A stretch of DNA of 64,000 bases from CAYVRJ01 sp964453645 (GTDB lineage Bacteria > Bacillota > Clostridia > Christensenellales > JAWKQI01), in the NCBI GenBank assembly GCA_964453645.1, contig CAYVRJ010000004.1, forward strand, positions 124,001 to 188,000. Reading direction: 5' to 3'. This document shows positions 16,574 to 25,068 of the stretch, in pieces (within the stretch, counting starts at the first letter, position 1; every line of letters starts with the position of its first letter). A model generated the notes under the pieces. It worked only from the letters and a program-made list of their open reading frames with translations. It was not told where the DNA came from and searched no databases. Position numbers and translations under genes: made by a program.

Positions 16574-17956
16574 CTAACCGATTTTAGGCAGACTGGCCGC
16601 AGCCACCGATTGTCCAACCCGCCTTGTCTTTTCGTCGGGCAGTGCAACTTCCATGTTTGTTATTTGGGGATATTCTTCTGCTAACACGGTCTTTGCAGTA
16701 GCAAGAATGATATCTCCACCAAGGCCACTCATCACACGTCCCATGAGCAGCACGTGGCGGCAACCGTAAAACATGTTGTAGAGGGCCAAAGAGTGGCCGA
16801 GATACACTCCGATAGAAGAATAAATGTTTTTTGCACGTTCATCGCCGCTTGCCATTAAGTCTTGCACACACTTTAGTTTTTCCGCAGGTGTTGCGTTTTC
16901 ATCCAACTGAATTTTAGCAGCGGGGGAAAGCTTGATTACAGAGTCTTGGGAAAAGTACATGGCTCCCACGCCGGCATCACCCGACCACGGGTCGACGGCA
17001 GCATCGGGGTTAAGATCCACAGGGGCAAAGGCCAACTCATTGAGCCAACCCCGAATGTTACCCTGCTCATCCACATAACCGCCAGCTTCGGAAGTGCCCA
17101 TGGCAATACCCAGCACGTTGGTATCACTCAGGCCCATCATACCCGCAAGAGCGGCCACATCGCCGTCGTTGCACACAACTAAGGGCACATCAAACTCTTT
17201 GGCACAGCGAATGAATATATCTTTTACCTTGGCCTCAAAAACGTCTTCGGGAACTCTAATAAAGAGGGAAGCGCCCATGCAGCGATTGTTCACATAAATA
17301 CCTGCCGAGGACACGCCAATGGCATCCACCCGGGGCATATGCTTAGCTGCTTCACGAAACGCCAAGCGTATTTCCTCGTAGTGATAATCGGGGTCTGTCT
17401 TAGTTTTGGGATGCCAAATCACTTCTTCGGAAAACACTGCTTCGCCGTCGATGACTGCACTCACTTTTCTGTCGCTACCACCGGCATCAAAACCGATTCT
17501 GCATCCATCCAGATGCCCACCCAAGGGGAACCCAGCGTCGTTTTCGGCAGGCATTTGGCTTAAGGGGACGTAGTGCACTTCAAAGGGTTTTTCATACACC
17601 GAAGCCATTAACTTGGCATCAAAGGCACGCTTGCCCTTAGCACAGTATTCCGAGCGGAGAAAATCTGCCAAACCTTCGTGGGAGATACAAATCTTAAATC
17701 CACCCTTCTGCCAGAGCAGAAATTTCACGATGCGCTCCACAAAGAGCTTGTCCGCCGATTCCATCTCTTTGGTTCCGTGAATTTTACAACCATAAACACA
17801 GGTGCGCCCACTCTCCCGCTCGATGGATAAGGCGATATCCACGCCATTTTTTGCACTCTCTTGAAATGCCGGAATGAACTTTGCAAAGGGGATAAAGGAT
17901 GGGTCCAATACCGGTTTATTTTTGACGTGAACGTTGATTTCACTAAGCAACATCAT
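16574..17956 (-). CDS. Atypical ROK-family sugar kinase with long N-terminal extension
   Basis: Probable sugar kinase. The ATG at 17956 follows GGAGG; the open frame reaches 18031 but lacks a site there. The protein has about 460 residues, against about 300 for usual ROK kinases. An N-terminal region of about 155 residues of unknown function precedes the actin-like fold, which begins with the phosphate motif GFDAGGSDRKVSAV. The catalytic region VCNDGDVAALAG and the adenosine-side motif LAMGTS-like GIAMGTSEAGG are recognisable. The ROK zinc motif (CxCGxxGCxE) is missing where it would be expected (region around AFAPVDLNPDAAVDPWSG). With nagA downstream, an amino-sugar kinase role is plausible, but fructose or mannose is also possible given the isomerase upstream. 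Confidence 0.75.
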   Translation of the reverse strand: MMLLSEINVHVKNKPVLDPSFIPFAKFIPAFQESAKNGVDIALSIERESGRTCVYGCKIHGTKEMESADKLFVERIVKFLLWQKGGFKICISHEGLADFLRSEYCAKGKRAFDAKLMASVYEKPFEVHYVPLSQMPAENDAGFPLGGHLDGCRIGFDAGGSDRKVSAVIDGEAVFSEEVIWHPKTKTDPDYHYEEIRLAFREAAKHMPRVDAIGVSSAGIYVNNRCMGASLFIRVPEDVFEAKVKDIFIRCAKEFDVPLVVCNDGDVAALAGMMGLSDTNVLGIAMGTSEAGGYVDEQGNIRGWLNELAFAPVDLNPDAAVDPWSGDAGVGAMYFSQDSVIKLSPAAKIQLDENATPAEKLKCVQDLMASGDERAKNIYSSIGVYLGHSLALYNMFYGCRHVLLMGRVMSGLGGDIILATAKTVLAEEYPQITNMEVALPDEKTRRVGQSVAAASLPKIG

Positions 17957-18075
17957 GACTTCCTCCAAAAGATCAATTTCTACAGACATTGTATAATACT
18001 TTGGCAGCAAATACAAGATAATACTAAACACTCATTTATTCACTATGGCTATTCGTGTTTCGTATAAATAGAAAA

Positions 18076-18105
18076 ACCCGCAGGGCACTGTTGAGCCTTG
18101 CGGGT
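18076..18105 (-). terminator. Terminator after the lyxose isomerase gene
   Basis: On the minus strand ACCCGCAAGG pairs with CCCTGCGGGT (arms 18096-18105 and 18076-18085, one mismatch), followed by a T run. It lies 18 bp beyond the isomerase stop codon, so the ROK-nagA pair downstream likely has its own promoter or is expressed by read-through. Confidence 0.8.
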
Positions 18106-18122
18106 GTAGATCAATCATGGAT

Positions 18123-18806
18123 TTACAGTACTTTGTCGTACTCGTTGCAAAGGGGAGTGGTGAGGGGAACGTCCTCTTCAATGACAGAGAAACGGTCGAT
18201 GTCCTCATAAAAATTATTGTCGGTGTTGTCGTCGTTTACCGAAGAAACTTCGCCAACCAGGCAATCTCCGCTTCCAGCCTTTGCACCAAAGATGTGGTAC
18301 ATGCCGGGCGTCAGGGAGACGCTGTTGCCGGGGGAGACATAAAACTCTTCGCCCGCTTTGTAAACCTTCTTCAAACCATCACACATAACGGTGACATCCG
18401 AATCAAAATCGGGGGTACCATCTGCCTTGGAGTTATACAGCTTCATAAACATAATGCCGCCTCCACGGTTGATGATATCCTCAGTCTTTGTGTAGTGGCA
18501 GTGCATGGGCAACCTTTGGCCGTCGTACAGGGGGATTACCTTTTCTGCATAGGGCGTTCCAATGGAGGGATCCTTCTGATCGCCGTTGCGGATGGTGAAG
18601 AGAACGCTTCCAAGTGTTGTAAAATCACCCTTGCCGTAGTCTGAAACATCCCAGCCCAGCATGGTTTTTTTTATCATGCCAACTTCGTCTTTTTTGGCAC
18701 GCCATTCGTCTATGTGGTAGTAGGCGAATTCGGGCAGGATAAAGTTTTGCTTTTTGAGTAGCTCTTTTGCCCAAGAGATCACTTTTTCAACTTCTGATCG
18801 CTTCAT
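18123..18806 (-). CDS. D-lyxose/D-mannose ketol-isomerase family cupin
   Basis: Sugar isomerase of the D-lyxose isomerase family, which interconverts D-lyxose and D-xylulose and often D-mannose and D-fructose. The 227 residues form a cupin with metal ligands visible as MHCHYTKTED (His102, His104, Glu109) and a later histidine in TPGMYHIFGA. The start MKRSEVEKVI and length fit the family. It has its own promoter and terminator between the tandem binding-protein gene and the kinase gene. Which sugar it takes here cannot be read from the sequence. Confidence 0.82.
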   Translation of the reverse strand: MKRSEVEKVISWAKELLKKQNFILPEFAYYHIDEWRAKKDEVGMIKKTMLGWDVSDYGKGDFTTLGSVLFTIRNGDQKDPSIGTPYAEKVIPLYDGQRLPMHCHYTKTEDIINRGGGIMFMKLYNSKADGTPDFDSDVTVMCDGLKKVYKAGEEFYVSPGNSVSLTPGMYHIFGAKAGSGDCLVGEVSSVNDDNTDNNFYEDIDRFSVIEEDVPLTTPLCNEYDKVL

Positions 18807-18840
18807 TTGATTAACCTCGTTTTTTTATGTATTTGTTCCT

Positions 18841-18869
18841 ATTATACACCTTATTGAAAATACCTCCAA
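18841..18869 (-). promoter_or_regulatory. Promoter of the lyxose isomerase gene
   Basis: On the minus strand TTGGAG (18864-18869) and TATAAT (18841-18846) are 17 bp apart. The -35 lies inside one arm of the preceding terminator stem, an economical arrangement. Confidence 0.6.
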
Positions 18870-18880
18870 TAGTTTGGAGG
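18863..18880 (-). terminator. Terminator after the tandem binding-protein gene
   Basis: CCTCCAA and TTGGAGG form a 7-bp perfect stem with a 4-nt loop, followed on the minus strand by TATTTTC. It closes the transporter operon ending with the double-domain binding protein. Confidence 0.65.
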
Positions 18881-18915
18881 CATTTTCTTGAGGATAATAC
18901 TTTATCAATAATTTG

Positions 18916-20679
18916 CTACTTTGTAACAACGGATACGCCGGTGTCAACAGCAGTCTGGGGGATGGTGCCGCCGGTCAGTGCGGTTACAGCAGCTTTCACG
19001 CCTTCATAACCCATTACTTCGGGGTTTTGAACCATGGTAGCCTTGAGTGCGCCCGAGCTGAGCAAGCTCATAATTGCATCGGAAGAGTCAAAGCCAATGC
19101 CGATGATATTCTTGCCCGATTCTTTGATGGCATTTCCTGCACCAACAGCAGAACCTTCGTTGGCACCGAACATACCTACAACGCCCTGGGTGATGAAGTT
19201 TGTTGCAGCATCTTTGGATTTTGCAGCATCACCGTCGCAATACTGTGTCTCTAAGATGGTGAAACCCTTGCCTTCCAGTGCAGAACGGAATCCTTTTTCA
19301 CGAGCAACGGTGGAAGCAGTTGCAGTGTTTACGGAGATAATGCCGATGTTTCCGCTGCTAACGCCCTGCGCCGCAAGGTTTTTCAGCATTTCTTCGCCCG
19401 CTGTTGCACCTGCTGCTTCGTTGTTTGTGGAGAATGTAGCAACGGAAGCGTAGTTGGCGGGGGAGTCAACGTATACAATCTTAACGCCCTTGGATTCAGC
19501 TTCTTTTAAAGCAGAAGTCACTGCATCGGGGCCGTTGGCAGCCAGCAGAATCGCATTTGCGCCGTTGGCAACCGCATTGTTAATCATTTCAATCTGTTTT
19601 GCATCGTCTTTTACATCGGGAGCTGTCCACTTGTAGTCCACATTACCTAGTTCAGCAATTGCCTTTTGGCAGCCCTTGTCTATGCCAGCCCAGTATTGAT
19701 CCATCTGATCCATGGTGATGAGGAAGATTTTAAAGGTTTCACTGGATGCAGGGGGAGCAGCAGGAGCAGTTGAAGTCACAACGGATACGCCTGTATCGAC
19801 CACTTTCTGAGCGATTGTTCCGCCTGCGAGTGCTGTCATGGCAGCTTTTACTCCCTCATATCCCATAACATCGGGATTCTGAACCATAGTAGCTTTGAGG
19901 GAACCGTCACCTAACAAACTCATGATCGCATCGGAAGAGTCGAATCCAATACCAACCACGCTTTTGCCGGCTTCTTTAATAGCGTTACCTGCGCCAACAG
20001 CAGAGCCTTCGTTTGCACCAAATATACCTACAACGCCCTGGGTGATGAAGTTTGTTGCAGCATCTTTGGATTTTGCAGCATCGCCGTCACAGAATTGTGT
20101 CTCTAACAGGTTAAAGCCCTTGCCGTCCAGTGCAGCCCGGAAGCCCTTTTCGCGAGCAACGGTGGATGCAGTTGCAGCGTTTACGCTAATAATGCCGATG
20201 TCACCGCTATTAACGCCCAGAGTTGCAAAGTTTTTCAGCATTTCTTCGCCGGCGGTTCTGCCCGCAGCTTCATTATCCGTTGCAAACGTTGCTTCAGCAG
20301 CAAAGTTGGCGGGGGAGTCAACGTAAATTATTTTTACGCCTTTGTCCGTTGCTTCTTTGAGGGCGGATGTAACGGCATCGGGGCCGTTGGCAGCCAATAG
20401 AATTGCATTTGCACCGTTTGCAACAGCATTGTTAATCATTTCAATCTGTTTTGCATCGTCTTTCACATCGGGTGCAGTCCACTTGTAGTCGATGTTGCCC
20501 AGTTCAGCCACAGCCTTCTGGCAACCCTTGTCTATACCAGCCCAGTATTGATCCATCTGATCCATGGTTATTAAAAAGATTTTGGTGGTACCGCCCGAAG
20601 CTGGCGCTGCGGGTGCACATGCAACCAATGTTCCGACAACCAGCATCAGACACACCAGTATAGCCAACATTTTTCTCAT
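18916..20679 (-). CDS. Sugar-binding lipoprotein with two tandem binding domains
   Basis: Extracellular solute-binding lipoprotein of the ribose/galactose type (periplasmic-binding fold type I). The signal peptide ends in a lipobox (LVAC, Cys21). Residues 33-302 and 317-586 are two complete copies of the same binding domain; by eye about 36 of 270 positions differ (about 87% identity), mostly conservatively. The linker between them (TAPAAPPASSE) resembles the spacer after the lipid-anchored cysteine (APAAPASGG), so the duplicated unit included that spacer. Each copy keeps the first-strand motif FLITMDQMDQYW and the later GFDSSDAIMSLL. Normal family members have one domain and about 300-330 residues. 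It is the last gene after its permease and ATPase. Confidence 0.93.
   Translation of the reverse strand: MRKMLAILVCLMLVVGTLVACAPAAPASGGTTKIFLITMDQMDQYWAGIDKGCQKAVAELGNIDYKWTAPDVKDDAKQIEMINNAVANGANAILLAANGPDAVTSALKEATDKGVKIIYVDSPANFAAEATFATDNEAAGRTAGEEMLKNFATLGVNSGDIGIISVNAATASTVAREKGFRAALDGKGFNLLETQFCDGDAAKSKDAATNFITQGVVGIFGANEGSAVGAGNAIKEAGKSVVGIGFDSSDAIMSLLGDGSLKATMVQNPDVMGYEGVKAAMTALAGGTIAQKVVDTGVSVVTSTAPAAPPASSETFKIFLITMDQMDQYWAGIDKGCQKAIAELGNVDYKWTAPDVKDDAKQIEMINNAVANGANAILLAANGPDAVTSALKEAESKGVKIVYVDSPANYASVATFSTNNEAAGATAGEEMLKNLAAQGVSSGNIGIISVNTATASTVAREKGFRSALEGKGFTILETQYCDGDAAKSKDAATNFITQGVVGMFGANEGSAVGAGNAIKESGKNIIGIGFDSSDAIMSLLSSGALKATMVQNPEVMGYEGVKAAVTALTGGTIPQTAVDTGVSVVTK
18922..20583 (-). 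repeat. In-frame tandem gene duplication, 852-bp period
   Basis: The DNA for residues 33-302 (19774-20583) and 317-586 (18922-19731) is a direct repeat with an offset of 852 bp. The copies differ at many codons, both silent and amino-acid changing, so the duplication is not a recent copying event or an assembly error. The second half of each domain differs more than the first; residues 64-110 of copy one are identical in copy two. Confidence 0.9.
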
Positions 20680-20737
20680 TTCGTGATCCTCCTACTTATT
20701 TTTATAATTTAAAGCGTATGCTTTAATAACCGTTCAA

Positions 20738-21748
20738 TTACGATGCTTTTTTGATTTGTTTTTTATCCGATCTCTTGTTGCGAACGATGACGTCCATGAG
20801 AACAGACACAATGACAATCACGCCAATCACGATGTTTCGAATGGCAACCTGAGCACCGGCAAACTGCAATCCGTTGGCGAGCACGCCCCAAATACACGCA
20901 CCCACAACAGTTCCAAGGAGTATTCCCTGGCCGCCCAAGGTACTGACACCGCCGATTACGGATGCGGCAACTGCAAAGAGTTCGTATCCAGTTCCGGCAT
21001 CCATTGCACCCATACCCGTTGTGGCACAGGTGATCAGACCCACGGTACCGGCACAGAAGGCACTTACAATATATGCTTTGATGACAGTGTTTAAAATGTT
21101 GACGCCAGAGAGTCGTGCAGCTTCTATGTTGCTGCCCGTTGCATAGATGTGCCGGCCCGTTCGAGTCTTACTCAAGAGGAAATTGAAGATAATCCATAGT
21201 ATAATTGCAATCCAAATGGTGTTGTATATACCCAAAGTTTTGCCGTAGTAGAATAAATCTCTAAAGGCATTTGCCACAGGCCCATCGCCGATTAAGTTTG
21301 TGTTGTAGTTGTTGTTGACGATCTGTGCAACGCCCCGGGCGATGGTCATGGTGCCCAGCGTGCCGATAAAGGCGGGCAACTTGCATCCCGAAACCAAGAA
21401 ACCGTTGAGCAAGCCGGTGAGAATGCAAATGATGATGGTGATGAAGGATGCAAGCCAAGGATCCACACCCTTTGTCATCATAGTGGCGGAGACCATACAG
21501 CTCATGCCCACAATGGAGCCGATAGATAAGTCGATGTTGCCGGTGATGAGCACAAAGGATTGACCGATGCCGATGAGTAATATGGGAGCGATCTGGCGGA
21601 GCAGATTGCCGATGTTGTCCCCCGAGAAAAACAGGGGATTGATGATGCCGAAGATGACGCAAATAACAATCAAACCAGCGCCCACTGTAATGACTTGACC
21701 CATTCCCCGAATGGACATTATCCGTTTAAAATGATTTGTTCTTTCCAT
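20738..21748 (-). CDS. Sugar ABC transporter permease (RbsC family)
   Basis: Membrane subunit of a ribose/xylose/galactose-type importer. The 336 residues have about nine membrane helices and family motifs SIGSIVGMSCM, LPAFIGTLGTMTIARGVAQI and GGVSTLGGQGILLGTVVGA. It lies between its ATPase gene (18 bp upstream) and the double-domain binding protein. A small perfect stem (TTAAAGC/GCTTTAA, 20709-20726) lies between this gene and the binding-protein gene and might shape transcript stability. Confidence 0.92.
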   Translation of the reverse strand: MERTNHFKRIMSIRGMGQVITVGAGLIVICVIFGIINPLFFSGDNIGNLLRQIAPILLIGIGQSFVLITGNIDLSIGSIVGMSCMVSATMMTKGVDPWLASFITIIICILTGLLNGFLVSGCKLPAFIGTLGTMTIARGVAQIVNNNYNTNLIGDGPVANAFRDLFYYGKTLGIYNTIWIAIILWIIFNFLLSKTRTGRHIYATGSNIEAARLSGVNILNTVIKAYIVSAFCAGTVGLITCATTGMGAMDAGTGYELFAVAASVIGGVSTLGGQGILLGTVVGACIWGVLANGLQFAGAQVAIRNIVIGVIVIVSVLMDVIVRNKRSDKKQIKKAS

Positions 21749-21765
21749 GTGGATTCTCCTAAATA

Positions 21766-23274
21766 TTATGATTGTACTTTCTTTGCAAATTGCGTAGCGT
21801 ATTCCAGTATTTTAGTCTGGGTGGCTTCGGTTATGTCTAACTCCCCGGTGATCCGTCCGTCGCACATGACGATGATTCGATCGCTGATGCCCATAATTTC
21901 GGGCATTTCAGAGGAGACAAACAACACGCCAATCCCATTTTTCTTGAGTTCGTTCATGAGATTATAGATATCTACTTTGGTTTTTACATCGATGCCCCGG
22001 GTGGGTTCATCGAATATGACCACACGGGAATTTCGAGCCATCCACTTGCCCACAACAACCTTTTGCTGGTTGCCCCCAGACAGGCTGGCTGCCAACGATT
22101 CTTCGTTGACCAGTTTAATTTCATAGTCTCGAACCGCTTTATCAACCATTTCTAATTCTTTTTTCCGGTTTACCACGCCCAATTTGTTGCAAAGGATATC
22201 TAAATTAGAAAGGGCAATGTTTTCCCGCACACTGAGCTTGGTGCACAGTCCGTCTTTTTTTCGATCTTCAGGGGCTAATACCAACCCTGCTTTAATGGCA
22301 TCCATAGGCCTGTCAATGGAAACCAATTTGCCATCCACCCGTATTTCCCCCGAATCCTTTGGATCAACGCCGAAGATGGCACGGGTGGTCTCAGTGCGTC
22401 CAGCGCCCATAAGCCCAGCAATGCCCACAATTTCTCCGGCAAACACATCTAGGTTGATATCTTGCACCATGTGCCCAGCGTTTAAATTGCGGACTTCCAA
22501 CACTTTCTCCCCCCGTTCACACTGTACCCGGGGAAACTTTTCTTTAATCTCTCGACCCACCATGTCGGAAATGATGGTAGACATGGTGTAATCGGTAAAC
22601 TGACCCGTAGAAACCAGTTTGCCGTCCCGCATGATGGTGACAGCATCCACGATATGGGATAACTCTTCCAGTCGATGGGAGATATAAATAATGCCGCAAC
22701 CCTTTTCCTTTAAGCTGCGAATAATTTGAAACAGCTCGTCGATTTCACTGCTGGTCAGGGCACTGGTGGGTTCGTCCATGATGAGAATCCTTGCGTTGAT
22801 AGACAATGCTTTGGCGATTTCCACCATCTGCTGCTTGGAGACAGCCAAATCCCCCACAATGGTTTCGGGGTGAATGTCGATCTTTAAGAGATCCAGCAAT
22901 TCCTTTGCCTCTCGATTCATCTCCCTTTGGGACAACACGCACAATTTTCGCTTTTCCCGTGCTAAGAAAATATTTTCTGCAACGGTCAAGTGACCGCACA
23001 TATTTAATTCTTGATGAATAATGGCAATGCCGTGCTCGTGGGCACGCTGGGGGGTGAGGTCACCGTGGATGCTCTCCCCAAAGACATTGATCTCCCCGCT
23101 GTCCCTGGTGTACACACCGCTGAGCACCTTCATCAGCGTGGATTTCCCCGCACCGTTTTCGCCCAGCAGAGCCATGACCTCACCAGACTTTAAAAAAAAC
23201 GAAACATCGTCAAGTGCCCTAACGCCAGGAAAGGATTTGACGATGTTTTTCATTTCAACAATGTATTCCGACAT
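21766..23274 (-). CDS. Sugar ABC transporter double ATPase (RbsA/MglA family)
   Basis: Energises the neighbouring sugar importer. The ATG at 23274 (MSEYIVEMKN) follows GAGGGTG; the open frame extends to 23307. The 502 residues hold two ABC domains. The first has a regular Walker A (GENGAGKST), a Walker B (ILIMDEP) and a signature region. The second has a degenerate Walker A (GLMGAGRTE), signature LSGGNQQK and Walker B (VVIFDEPTRGID), as usual in this family. It is the first gene of the three-gene transporter unit, after a 309-bp region that separates it from the mutarotase gene. Confidence 0.92.
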   Translation of the reverse strand: MSEYIVEMKNIVKSFPGVRALDDVSFFLKSGEVMALLGENGAGKSTLMKVLSGVYTRDSGEINVFGESIHGDLTPQRAHEHGIAIIHQELNMCGHLTVAENIFLAREKRKLCVLSQREMNREAKELLDLLKIDIHPETIVGDLAVSKQQMVEIAKALSINARILIMDEPTSALTSSEIDELFQIIRSLKEKGCGIIYISHRLEELSHIVDAVTIMRDGKLVSTGQFTDYTMSTIISDMVGREIKEKFPRVQCERGEKVLEVRNLNAGHMVQDINLDVFAGEIVGIAGLMGAGRTETTRAIFGVDPKDSGEIRVDGKLVSIDRPMDAIKAGLVLAPEDRKKDGLCTKLSVRENIALSNLDILCNKLGVVNRKKELEMVDKAVRDYEIKLVNEESLAASLSGGNQQKVVVGKWMARNSRVVIFDEPTRGIDVKTKVDIYNLMNELKKNGIGVLFVSSEMPEIMGISDRIIVMCDGRITGELDITEATQTKILEYATQFAKKVQS

Positions 23275-23583
23275 AACACCCTCACATTCGCAGTGATTTA
23301 AAAACAAAGAATCGTAGATTGTTACAATTGAGTGAAACGCTATGTGTGCCGTTGTGGCAACACATAGTAACAGTTATTCATGAGCTTTTGATATACATAG
23401 AATAACACGGATTGCCTGTGGCGTTAAGGGGGTTGGGTTTGGTTTTAATGGGGGTATTTTTGGGAGTTTACACAATAACTCTATAATAAATGGATTTCAC
23501 AAAAATAAATCATCCGCACGGCAAAGGGCGGTAACGCCTGTTGCAGCGCACCGCCCGCAAAATGAAGATGAACGTATTAACAC
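23275..23583 (-). other. Non-coding region with several stem-loops
   Basis: This gap between the mutarotase gene and the sugar ATPase gene has no convincing gene. It holds an inverted repeat GGGCGGT/ACCGCCC (23526-23532 and 23550-23556), which with the T-rich stretch that follows on the minus strand could end the upstream operon; a GTTATTC/GAATAAC pair (23373-23379, 23400-23406); and an 11-bp stem with one bulge, CTATGTG-TGCC/GGCA-CACATAG (23340-23367). The last lies in the probable leader of the ATPase gene. Promoter elements could not be assigned with confidence. Confidence 0.5.
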
Positions 23584-23907
23584 TTATTCATAGAAGAAAA
23601 CTTGTTCCATGTTCACCCACCACTCGTCCGTGGAAGCTGTGTCAATGGGCTGCTGGCAAGGTTTACACTCCGCCCACCACTCTTGGGTGGTGGCATCTTC
23701 GGCCATTTTTGCCATGTCTGCTTCAAAATCTTGACCCACGTATTCAAAATAGGCAAATAAGAAACCGTCCCGCAGGAAGATGGAATAATTTCGAATGTTA
23801 CATTCGGTAATCTTGTCGAGGACACCCTTCCAAGCATTGGCGTGTAATTCCTTATAGTAGGCTTCCTTTTCGGGGCGAACTTTGATAATTTGGCCAAATC
23901 TTTGCAT
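23584..23907 (-). CDS. rhaM: L-rhamnose mutarotase family protein
   Basis: RhaM-type enzymes interconvert the alpha and beta anomers of L-rhamnose. The 107-residue protein aligns by eye with the family: YYKELHANAWKGVL carries the catalytic-region histidine, NYSIFL and the double tryptophan of QEWWAECKPC match conserved positions, and EQVFFYE matches the family end. The ATG at 23907 has GGAG 10 nt upstream. It is the last gene of the operon that includes three URO-D-like genes and a two-permease ABC transporter. No rhamnose isomerase, kinase or aldolase is in the window, so another deoxy- or methyl-sugar is possible. Confidence 0.85.
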   Translation of the reverse strand: MQRFGQIIKVRPEKEAYYKELHANAWKGVLDKITECNIRNYSIFLRDGFLFAYFEYVGQDFEADMAKMAEDATTQEWWAECKPCQQPIDTASTDEWWVNMEQVFFYE

Positions 23908-23912
23908 GGTAT

Positions 23913-25067
23913 TCACACTCCTATCTCTTTTTGAATGGTTTCTATATCCAGGGGAAATACGCCGTACTTACGAATGAGTTCCACCATATAGGCATAACTC
24001 TCGGGGGACACATCCGATGAAACCGAGTGATCCGATTGGCATATCCATCCACCGCCCTTGGCTGCTAGCAGTTTATAGAGCACTTGTTTTTTAATGCGCT
24101 CCCGATCCCCGCTCTCCAGCTCCCGCACGTCGATGTTCCCAACAAAGGCAAGGCGTCCGCCGAAAGTCTTTTTCAGTTCAACAGCATCCAGTCCCGCTTT
24201 CACTTCCAAGGGGTTGTATCCGTTGAGACCCATCTCAATAAAATCTTCATAGATGGGGGTGGCGTTGCCGCAGCCGTGATAAACCGTTAAAAGGCCTGCA
24301 TCTTTACACACGGCTATGATTTCTTTGACGATGGGCGCAAAGTATTGTCGCCACAGCTCGGGGGAGAACAACATGCCGTTCACATAGGCAACATCCCCCC
24401 AAATGTACATGCCCGACAATCTGCCCTTGCTCTCCTGAATTTGGTACTTACACAGTCCCACCAAAAATTCTCCGATTCGCTTCATGAAGCTGCCGAACAG
24501 TTCGGGTTCCAGAAGCATCCAGTACAGGGCGTTTTCTGTTCCCACGCACCGCCACAAGTATTCGAATCCTTCGCACACCGAACCAAATACGGGAAAGTCC
24601 TCGCAATAGGCGTTCACCCGATCGTTCCAGCAGGGGATACCCCCCCGCACTAAGGTATCACCCAGACAGTTCAGTTGATCTTCACCTGCTCTTTGCAACC
24701 TGCGACTATCATCGGACGGTTCAATGATAAACGTTTCCATATCCTCGGGTTCCGCCACCGAAAAGGCCTCAAAGTGGGGCATGGGTAAATCCCCTCTTCT
24801 GCGAATGGTGGCACCAAACCCAGTTTTCACCACGATATCGTCCCCGTTCTCGGACAGCACTTCAAAGTCTTTCATCACCGGATCCATGTTGGGGTTGATG
24901 ACAATATAATCTAAGTCAAACTTGCGGTATAAGTCCACGTCCTCCCCCCAGGCTTTTCTTGCGTTCTTGGAAAAACCCGTCCAAAAGAAATCCGAAATGG
25001 GCACCCGGTCTCCCTCACAGTTGCTGAGTGCTGCCTGTATTCTCTTTAACTTTTCAATCTTACTCAT
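23913..25067 (-). CDS. URO-D superfamily protein with intact zinc-type His-Cys-Cys motif
   Basis: TIM-barrel protein of the uroporphyrinogen decarboxylase superfamily, which also contains the zinc methyltransferases MtaA and MtbA and CmuA. The start MSKIEKLKR at 25067 follows GGGAGG, which overlaps the upstream gene's end. In the 384 residues a His-x-Cys motif (YHGCGN, His264 and Cys266) and a later Cys343 (GGGWICQSDH) occupy the order seen for zinc ligands in MtaA-type enzymes. This suggests methyl transfer, not porphyrin chemistry; no other haem gene is near. The substrate is unknown. It sits one base after another URO-D-like gene and 5 bp before the mutarotase gene. Confidence 0.75.
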   Translation of the reverse strand: MSKIEKLKRIQAALSNCEGDRVPISDFFWTGFSKNARKAWGEDVDLYRKFDLDYIVINPNMDPVMKDFEVLSENGDDIVVKTGFGATIRRRGDLPMPHFEAFSVAEPEDMETFIIEPSDDSRRLQRAGEDQLNCLGDTLVRGGIPCWNDRVNAYCEDFPVFGSVCEGFEYLWRCVGTENALYWMLLEPELFGSFMKRIGEFLVGLCKYQIQESKGRLSGMYIWGDVAYVNGMLFSPELWRQYFAPIVKEIIAVCKDAGLLTVYHGCGNATPIYEDFIEMGLNGYNPLEVKAGLDAVELKKTFGGRLAFVGNIDVRELESGDRERIKKQVLYKLLAAKGGGWICQSDHSVSSDVSPESYAYMVELIRKYGVFPLDIETIQKEIGV

Positions 25068-25068
25068 G

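Noticed and set aside
18117..18644. Open frame of 175 codons on the plus strand
   Set aside because: Antisense to the lyxose isomerase gene, whose cupin motifs are clear. The peptide looks like a reverse-strand shadow.
18922..20583. Tandem repeat as assembly artefact
   Set aside because: The copies differ at about 36 amino-acid positions and at many silent sites, and the linker is distinct, so two true copies exist.
23584..23907. Complete L-rhamnose breakdown pathway
   Set aside because: Only the mutarotase family is present; rhamnose isomerase, rhamnulokinase and aldolase are absent from the window.
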